Shown one piece after another: positions 1 through 4,099 of a DNA stretch of 5,363 nt (position 1 is the stretch's first letter; each line of letters begins with the position of its first letter). A model generated the notes under the pieces. That model was not told the origin of the DNA. It saw nothing but the letters and a program-made list of their open reading frames with translations, and searched no databases. Origin of the DNA: Actinomycetota bacterium (GTDB taxonomy: Bacteria > Actinomycetota > Actinomycetes > JACCUZ01); contig JAVEDA010000236.1 in assembly GCA_030841195.1 (NCBI GenBank), forward strand, positions 1 to 5,363, given 5' to 3'. The position numbers were made by a program, and so were the translations under genes.

Positions 1-9
1 CGAGCAGGG

Positions 10-37
10 CGCCGGCGCCCACCTCAGCACGCCGGCG
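10..37 (-). terminator. Possible GC-rich hairpin terminator after nucS
   Basis: Arms at 10-17 and 30-37 are both CGCCGGCG, which is self-complementary, so they can form an 8-bp all-GC stem with a 12-nt loop on either strand. It lies about 70 nt past the nucS stop in the minus-strand direction. No T-tract follows, so it would have to be a U-less terminator of the sort proposed in actinobacteria. It could equally be chance structure caused by the tandem repeat in GC-rich DNA. Confidence 0.25.
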
Positions 38-50
38 GCCGCCTCAGCAC
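11..50. repeat. Two-copy 20-bp tandem repeat
   Basis: Positions 11-30 and 31-50 match at 18 of 20 bases; the differences are C/G at unit position 8 and A/G at unit position 11. Both units begin GCCGGCG and end CCTCAGCAC. Neither the preceding nor the following 20 bases extend the array convincingly, so this is a two-copy repeat unless more copies lie left of the window. Confidence 0.7.
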
Positions 51-106
51 GGCTGCATATACGTGCTGCAGCGTCCGCACACGTGCTTTACGTGGTCGAC
101 TCCGGG

Positions 107-778
107 TCAGAAGAGGCGGGTGTCGGCGTCGTCGAAGCCGCGCAGGGCGTCGTAGTCGAGGGTGACGCAGTCGATGCCGCGGTCGGTGGCGAGCACCCGG
201 GCCTGTGGCTTGATCTCCTGGGCGGCGAACAGGCCGCGGACCGGTCGCAGCGTGGAGTCGCGGTTCAGCAGCTCGAGGTAGCGCGTCAGCTGCTCGACCC
301 CGTCGATCTCGCCGCGCCGCTTGATCTCGATCGCCACGGTGGCGCCGACGGCGTCCCGGGCCAGGATGTCGACCGGGCCGATCGCGGTCGGGAACTCTCG
401 TCGGACCAGCCGCCAGCCGCTGCCTAGCGTCTCGATCTGTTCGGCCAGCAGGGCCTGGAGGTGCGCCTCGACCCCGTCCTTGACCAGGCCCGGGTCCACG
501 CCGAGCTCGTGGCTGGAGTCGTGCAGAACCTCTTCGACGGTGATGACGAGCCGCTCGCCCGCCTTGTTGGTCACGGTCCACAGCCCGGCCTCGTCACCGG
601 TGCCGACCCGCAGCGTGCACGGCGGGCTCATCCAGTTCAGCGGCTTGTAGGCCCGGTCGTCGGCATGGATCGAGACCGACCCGTCGGCCTTCACCAGGAT
701 CAGCCTCGGGGCACTCGGGAGATGGGCGGTGAGGCGGCCGACGTAGTCGACCGTGCACCGCGCGATGACCAGCCGCAC
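107..778 (-). CDS. nucS: NucS/EndoMS mismatch-specific endonuclease
   Basis: NucS (EndoMS) cuts both strands at mismatched bases and carries out non-canonical mismatch repair in actinobacteria and archaea lacking MutS/MutL; it acts as a dimer with the sliding clamp. The 223-residue protein is close to the usual length (about 225 in mycobacteria). The N-terminal DNA-binding/dimerisation part (about 1-105) carries the conserved RAYKPLNWMSPP segment (42-53) and HDSSHELGVDPGLVKDG (86-102). The C-terminal RecB-like nuclease domain (about 115-223) shows GPVDIL with Asp137, the EIK pair Glu151/Lys153 followed by RRGEIDG, and VEQLTRY with Gln163. The last residues, RLF, match the clamp-binding tail known in the family. 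The start is GTG at 778; it matches the MRLVIA-CTVDY beginning of the family, although no strong ribosome binding site precedes it. It begins 11 bp after the STAS gene stop, suggesting co-transcription and perhaps translational coupling. All key residues appear intact. Identification is very secure. Confidence 0.97.
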   Translation of the reverse strand: MRLVIARCTVDYVGRLTAHLPSAPRLILVKADGSVSIHADDRAYKPLNWMSPPCTLRVGTGDEAGLWTVTNKAGERLVITVEEVLHDSSHELGVDPGLVKDGVEAHLQALLAEQIETLGSGWRLVRREFPTAIGPVDILARDAVGATVAIEIKRRGEIDGVEQLTRYLELLNRDSTLRPVRGLFAAQEIKPQARVLATDRGIDCVTLDYDALRGFDDADTRLF

Positions 779-789
779 GGCCGCACACG

Positions 790-1140
790 CTAGCCGACGT
801 GCGGGGCCTCGTCCGCCAGCATGTCCCGTAGGTCCAGCAGCCGGACCAGCCGCAGCACCGCCCGGCGGCAGTGCCGCAGCTCGACCCGGCCGTCACGGCG
901 GGCCAGCATCGCCCGGGCCAGCAGGAGCGGCGAGATGCCGGACGCGTCCGCGAACCCCACGCCGCTCATGTCCACCACCAGGTGGGTGCAGGGCGGCCGG
1001 CGCCGCGCCACGAGCACCTGGTCGACGACCGCCTGCAGCAGGGGCGAGCTGGTGATGTCGAGATCGCCGTCGAGCCGCACCACGACCGTGGCCCCGTCGG
1101 GGCGGACGTCGACGGCCAGCGTCGACTGCGCGTTGCGCAC
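790..1140 (-). CDS. STAS-domain anti-sigma factor antagonist
   Basis: Single-domain STAS protein of the SpoIIAA/RsbV/BldG kind. Such proteins bind anti-sigma-factor kinases in the unphosphorylated state and are switched off by phosphorylation of a conserved serine. From the GTG start at 1140 it is 116 residues, normal for the family. The first strands read LAVDVRPDGATVVVRLDGDLDI, and the central segment VVDMSGVGFADASGI holds the phospho-site motif D-A-S-G, with Ser67 as the predicted phosphorylated residue (counted from the GTG at 1140). The C-terminal helix follows at LRLVRLLDLRDML. The frame is open to an ATG at 1239 and a GTG at 1200, giving 149 or 136 residues. I prefer 1140 because GAGG (1146-1149) and GGAGG (1154-1158, minus strand) lie just upstream, the extra N-terminus is low-complexity Arg/Ala/Gly, and the longer form would leave almost no room for promoters. 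No kinase or sigma-factor partner is visible nearby. It lies immediately upstream of nucS in the same direction. Confidence 0.88.
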   Translation of the reverse strand: MRNAQSTLAVDVRPDGATVVVRLDGDLDITSSPLLQAVVDQVLVARRRPPCTHLVVDMSGVGFADASGISPLLLARAMLARRDGRVELRHCRRAVLRLVRLLDLRDMLADEAPHVG

Positions 1141-1271
1141 TCGGGCCTCGCCCCCTCCGCGCGGCCGCCCCGTCGCGACCGTCAGGCGGGCAGCGAGCAC
1201 CCGCGCTGCGCCCTGTCTACCCGATCGGACCCCGTCCATGCGCCAGCGGGCGCACCTGGGAGGATCGCCGG
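1141..1271. promoter_or_regulatory. Divergent intergenic region, STAS-nucS / dehydrogenase cluster
   Basis: If STAS starts at 1140, this 131-bp gap separates two divergently transcribed groups and must hold promoters for both. I do not see clear -35/-10 boxes on either strand, which is common in actinobacterial DNA. It contains a perfect 8-bp palindrome CCGATCGG at 1221-1228. It also has a purine-rich ribosome-binding stretch at each end, next to the two start codons. The function is inferred from position only. Confidence 0.4.
1258..1263 (+). promoter_or_regulatory. Ribosome binding site of the dehydrogenase
   Basis: GGGAGG ends 8 nt before the ATG at 1272. This is a strong Shine-Dalgarno match at good spacing and it fixes the dehydrogenase start. 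Confidence 0.8.
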
Positions 1272-3047
1272 ATGGCGCGAGACTTCACGACCGTGGGTGT
1301 GGTGGGCCTGGGCACGATGGGGGCCGGCATCGTCGAGGTGTTCGCCCGCGAGGGCGTGCAGGTCGTCGGCCTCGAGCCCACCGAGGAGGCGCTCGAGCGC
1401 GGCCGCGGTCACCTGCGCCACTCCACCGACCGGGCCGTACGCCGGGGAAAGCTGACCGAGTCCGACCGGGACGACCTGATGGCACGGGTGCGGTTCAGCA
1501 CCTCCATGGAGGACCTCGCTGACGTCGACCTGATGATCGAGGCGGTCCCGGAGCGGCTCGACCTCAAGCGGGAGATCTTCGCGGCGGCCGACAAGATCTG
1601 CCGGGCCGACACCATCCTCGCCACCAACACGTCCTCGCTGTCGGTCACCGAGATCTCGGTCGCCACCACCCGGCCCTCCAAGGTCGTCGGGATGCACTTC
1701 TTCAACCCCGCGCCGGTGCTCAAGCTGGTCGAGGTCGTGCGCACCGTCGTCACCGAGCAGCAGGTCGTCGAGGATGTGTCGGCGCTGGCCGCCCGGCTGG
1801 GCAAGAAGCCGGTGGTGATCGGCGACAAGGCGGGGTTCATCGCCAACGCGCTGCTGTTCGGCTACCTCAACCACGCGGTCTCGATGGTCGAGTCGCGCTA
1901 CGCCACCCGGGAGGACATCGACGCCGCGATGCGGCTGGGCTGCGGGTACCCGATGGGGCCGCTGGCACTGCTGGACCTGATCGGGCTCGACACGGCGTAC
2001 GAGATCCTGGACACGATGTACCGGCAGTCCCGGGACCGGCTGCACGCACCCGCGCCGATCCTCAAGCAGATGGTCACTGCCGGGCTGCGCGGCCGCAAGA
2101 CCGGCCAGGGCTTCTACACCTACGAGGCGCCGGACTCGCCGAAGGTCGTGGCCGACGCGCTCACCCCTGTGGCCGGCGCGGCCAACGCCGCCACCCGGGC
2201 GGTGCGCCAGGTCGGCGTGGTCGGGTCCGGCACGATGGCCACGGGCATCATCGAGGTGCTGGCCAAGGCCGGCTACGACGTGCTCTACGTGACCCGCGGC
2301 GACGAGAAGGTGGCCCGGGTGCGGGCCGCGCTTGAGCGGTCGCTGGACAAGGCGGTGCTGCGCGGCAAGCTCGAGCAGGCCGACCGGGACGCGGCGCTGG
2401 CCCGGGTGACTGGATCGTCCCGGCTGGACGACCTGTCGGGTGCTGACCTGGTGGTCGAGGCCGTGGTCGAGGAGCTCTCGGTCAAGCAGGCGCTGTTCGC
2501 GACCCTGGACGAGATCTGCAAGCCGGGCGCGGTGCTCGCCACCACCACCTCGTCGCTGCCGGTGATCGACCTGGCCGCCGCGACCGGCCGGCCGGCCGAC
2601 GTGGTGGGGCTGCACTTCTTCAATCCGGCGCCGGTGATGGCGCTGGTCGAGGTGGTCCGCACCGTCTCCACCGCCGAGGACGTCGTGGCGACCGCGCGCG
2701 CGGTCTGCGAGCAGGCCGGTAAGCACGCGGTGGAGTGCGGCGACCGGGCCGGGTTCATCGTCAACGCGCTGCTCTTCCCGTACCTGAACGACGCGGTCAA
2801 GATGCTGCAGGCCCACTACGCGACGGTCGAGGACATCGACTCCGCGATGATCGTCGGCTGCGGCTACCCGCTCGGGCCGTTCGACCTGCTCGACGTGGTC
2901 GGCCTCGACGTCGCGTACGCGATCCAGCGCACCCTCTACCTCGAGTTCCGCGAGCCCGGGTTCGCGCCCGCGCCGCTGCTGGAGCAGCTGGTCACCGCCG
3001 GCTACCTGGGGCGCAAGGCCGGCCGCGGCTTCCGCGACTACAGCTGA
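1272..3047 (+). CDS. Double-module 3-hydroxyacyl-CoA (3-hydroxybutyryl-CoA) dehydrogenase
   Basis: Oxidises 3-hydroxyacyl-CoA to 3-ketoacyl-CoA, or the reverse, in the cytoplasm, as in beta-oxidation and butyrate/acetoacetyl-CoA metabolism. The 591-residue protein is twice the usual length (about 285) because it holds two complete 3HCDH modules in tandem, about 1-285 and 312-591, joined by an Ala-rich linker. Module 1 has the Rossmann motif GLGTMG (12-17), and by comparison with the human short-chain enzyme Ser121, His142, Glu154 and Asn192 form the active site. Module 2 has GSGTMA (318-323) and the equivalents Ser427, His448, Glu460 and Asn498, exactly 306 residues later in each case. Both modules end in the same kind of motif (GRKTGQGF and GRKAGRGF). 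Both look catalytically competent, but the nucleotide-binding loop differs: Glu35 ends beta-2 in module 1, whereas module 2 has Thr341-Arg342. Two-module proteins of this size are, as I recall, common in actinobacteria. ATG at 1272 is supported by GGGAGG 8 nt upstream. It is the first gene of a tight three-gene cluster. The precise acyl chain length preference is not readable. Confidence 0.93.
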   Translation: MARDFTTVGVVGLGTMGAGIVEVFAREGVQVVGLEPTEEALERGRGHLRHSTDRAVRRGKLTESDRDDLMARVRFSTSMEDLADVDLMIEAVPERLDLKREIFAAADKICRADTILATNTSSLSVTEISVATTRPSKVVGMHFFNPAPVLKLVEVVRTVVTEQQVVEDVSALAARLGKKPVVIGDKAGFIANALLFGYLNHAVSMVESRYATREDIDAAMRLGCGYPMGPLALLDLIGLDTAYEILDTMYRQSRDRLHAPAPILKQMVTAGLRGRKTGQGFYTYEAPDSPKVVADALTPVAGAANAATRAVRQVGVVGSGTMATGIIEVLAKAGYDVLYVTRGDEKVARVRAALERSLDKAVLRGKLEQADRDAALARVTGSSRLDDLSGADLVVEAVVEELSVKQALFATLDEICKPGAVLATTTSSLPVIDLAAATGRPADVVGLHFFNPAPVMALVEVVRTVSTAEDVVATARAVCEQAGKHAVECGDRAGFIVNALLFPYLNDAVKMLQAHYATVEDIDSAMIVGCGYPLGPFDLLDVVGLDVAYAIQRTLYLEFREPGFAPAPLLEQLVTAGYLGRKAGRGFRDYS

Positions 3048-3053
3048 GCCGGC

Positions 3054-3323
3054 ATGACCGACGACGACGAGTGGGTGGTCCGGCAGGTGACCGGGTCGGC
3101 GTCGACCCGCGCCTACCGGTGCCCGGGCTGCGACCAGGAGATCCGGCCTGCGACGCCGCACGTGGTCGCCTGGCCCGCGTCGTTCCGCGAGGACGACGGC
3201 AGTGAGGGGGAGGCCGACGAGGTCGGACTCGCGGAGCGGCGGCACTGGCACACCGCGTGCTGGCGGGCTCGCGGCCGCCGCGGCCCCAAGGTCCAGCGCT
3301 CCCGGAACGCGCCGAGGCACTAG
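3054..3323 (+). CDS. Small zinc-ribbon-like protein of unknown function
   Basis: An 89-residue protein beginning 6 bp after the dehydrogenase stop and ending 5 bp before the hydrolase start, so almost certainly translated from the same message. The core is YRCPGCDQEI (21-30), PHVVAWP (35-41) and RRHWHTACW (62-70). Cys23, Cys26, His66 and Cys69 form a plausible CxxC...HxxC zinc site, with His36 and His64 as further candidates. An acidic insert (about 45-58) separates the halves, and the C-terminus (71-89) is strongly basic, which could suit nucleic-acid or acidic-partner binding. I recall similar small actinobacterial proteins that databases label 'ATP/GTP-binding protein', but no P-loop or other nucleotide motif is present here, so I do not adopt that name. 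No clear ribosome binding site precedes the ATG; coupling to the upstream stop is likely. The gene is real by context and motif; its function is unknown. Confidence 0.85.
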   Translation: MTDDDEWVVRQVTGSASTRAYRCPGCDQEIRPATPHVVAWPASFREDDGSEGEADEVGLAERRHWHTACWRARGRRGPKVQRSRNAPRH

Positions 3324-3328
3324 CGGAC

Positions 3329-4087
3329 ATGACCGAGCACCACCTCTCGACGTACGGCGGGCCGGAGGAGATCCGGGCCGGCACGGTGCTGCCCGCCCGG
3401 CGTACCCCGGTGACGCTGCACACCGCGGACGGCCTGAGCCTGGTGGGCGAGCTGGCCGTGCCGGTCGACCGCGACCCGGTCGCGACGCTGGTGACGCTGC
3501 ACCCGCTGCCGACCCACGGCGGCTTCATGGACAGTCACGTGATCCGCAAGGCGTCCTACCGGCTGCCGGCGCTCGCCGGTGTGGCGGTGCTGCGGTTCAA
3601 CACGCGTGGCACGTCGTCGCCGGCCGGCACCAGCGAGGGGACCTTCGACGAAGGGGTGGGGGAGCGGTTCGACGTGGCGGCTGCCATCGAGTTCGCCGAG
3701 TTCCACGAGGACCCGCCGCTGGCGAACCGGTGGCTGCTGGGCTGGTCGTTCGGCACCGACCTGGCGCTGATGCACGGCCTGGACCCGTCGATCACCGGCG
3801 TGATCCTGCTGTCGCCGCCGTTGCGCTTCGCCGACGACGCCCACCTCGACGCCTGGGCCTCCTCCGGCAAGCCGGTGGTGGCACTGGTGCCCGAGTACGA
3901 CGACTACCTGCGGCCGGCCGAGGCCCGCCAGCGGTTCGCCCGCATCCCGCAGGCCGAGGTGATCGGCGTCGACGGCGCGAAGCACCTGTGGGTCGGGGAG
4001 CCGGCCGTACGCCGGGTGCTGGACGAGGTGGTCAAGCGAGTGGCCCCGGCGGCGTACCCGCTCCGGACCACCGTCCCGCCGTCGTAG
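3329..4087 (+). CDS. Alpha/beta hydrolase, substrate unknown
   Basis: A 252-residue cytoplasmic serine hydrolase of the alpha/beta fold, with no signal peptide. The oxyanion-side loop is TLHPLPTHGG (56-65), followed by VLRFNTRGTSSPAG (87-100). The nucleophile elbow GWSFG places Ser140 (138-142). The acid is Asp191 or Asp192 in VPEYDDYLRP, and the histidine is His219 in GAKHLWVG. A complete Ser-Asp-His triad is therefore visible in the right order. The HP-GG loop and RFNxRG segment resemble the compact hydrolases of the COG2945 / dienelactone-hydrolase-like group. The frame also opens at GTG 3257, but ATG 3329 is preferred: it lies 5 bp after the previous stop, has GAGG at 3314-3317, and avoids a Pro/Arg-rich extension overlapping the zinc-ribbon gene. 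Third gene of the dehydrogenase cluster. An ester or CoA-thioester substrate would fit that context, but this is inference. Confidence 0.88.
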   Translation: MTEHHLSTYGGPEEIRAGTVLPARRTPVTLHTADGLSLVGELAVPVDRDPVATLVTLHPLPTHGGFMDSHVIRKASYRLPALAGVAVLRFNTRGTSSPAGTSEGTFDEGVGERFDVAAAIEFAEFHEDPPLANRWLLGWSFGTDLALMHGLDPSITGVILLSPPLRFADDAHLDAWASSGKPVVALVPEYDDYLRPAEARQRFARIPQAEVIGVDGAKHLWVGEPAVRRVLDEVVKRVAPAAYPLRTTVPPS

Positions 4088-4099
4088 CCCTGCGCGACG

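Larger units (their letters stand above)
1..106. other. Gene-free left edge with GC-rich repeats
   Basis: No believable reading frame covers this stretch; the frames open here are out-of-frame continuations over nucS. It contains two near-identical 20-bp units in tandem (11-30 and 31-50), a perfect 14-bp palindrome at 7-20, a perfect 10-bp palindrome at 34-43, and a 7-mer ACGTGCT occurring at 61-67 and 81-87. It lies directly downstream of the nucS stop on the minus strand, so it is the 3' flank of that transcript and may also be regulatory DNA for an unseen gene to the left. Confidence 0.6.

Noticed and set aside
61..87. Possible hairpin or operator from ACGTG/CACGT and the repeated ACGTGCT
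   Set aside because: The arms are only 5 bp (61-65 and 80-84), the alternatives compete, and the repeated 7-mer has no extended similarity, so it is too weak to call.
24..581. A 185-codon minus-strand frame over nucS and the left edge
   Set aside because: Arg/Pro-rich out-of-frame reading of nucS; the nucS frame is secure.
1221..1228. CCGATCGG palindrome as an operator
   Set aside because: Eight bases of perfect symmetry is expected by chance in GC-rich DNA, and there is no flanking symmetry or regulator gene to support it.
1182..3320. A 712-codon open frame antisense to the dehydrogenase
   Set aside because: It lies almost wholly opposite the dehydrogenase, whose two catalytic modules are unmistakable. 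Its translation is His/Arg/Gly/Val-rich low complexity with no domain, as expected for an antisense frame in GC-rich DNA where stops are rare.
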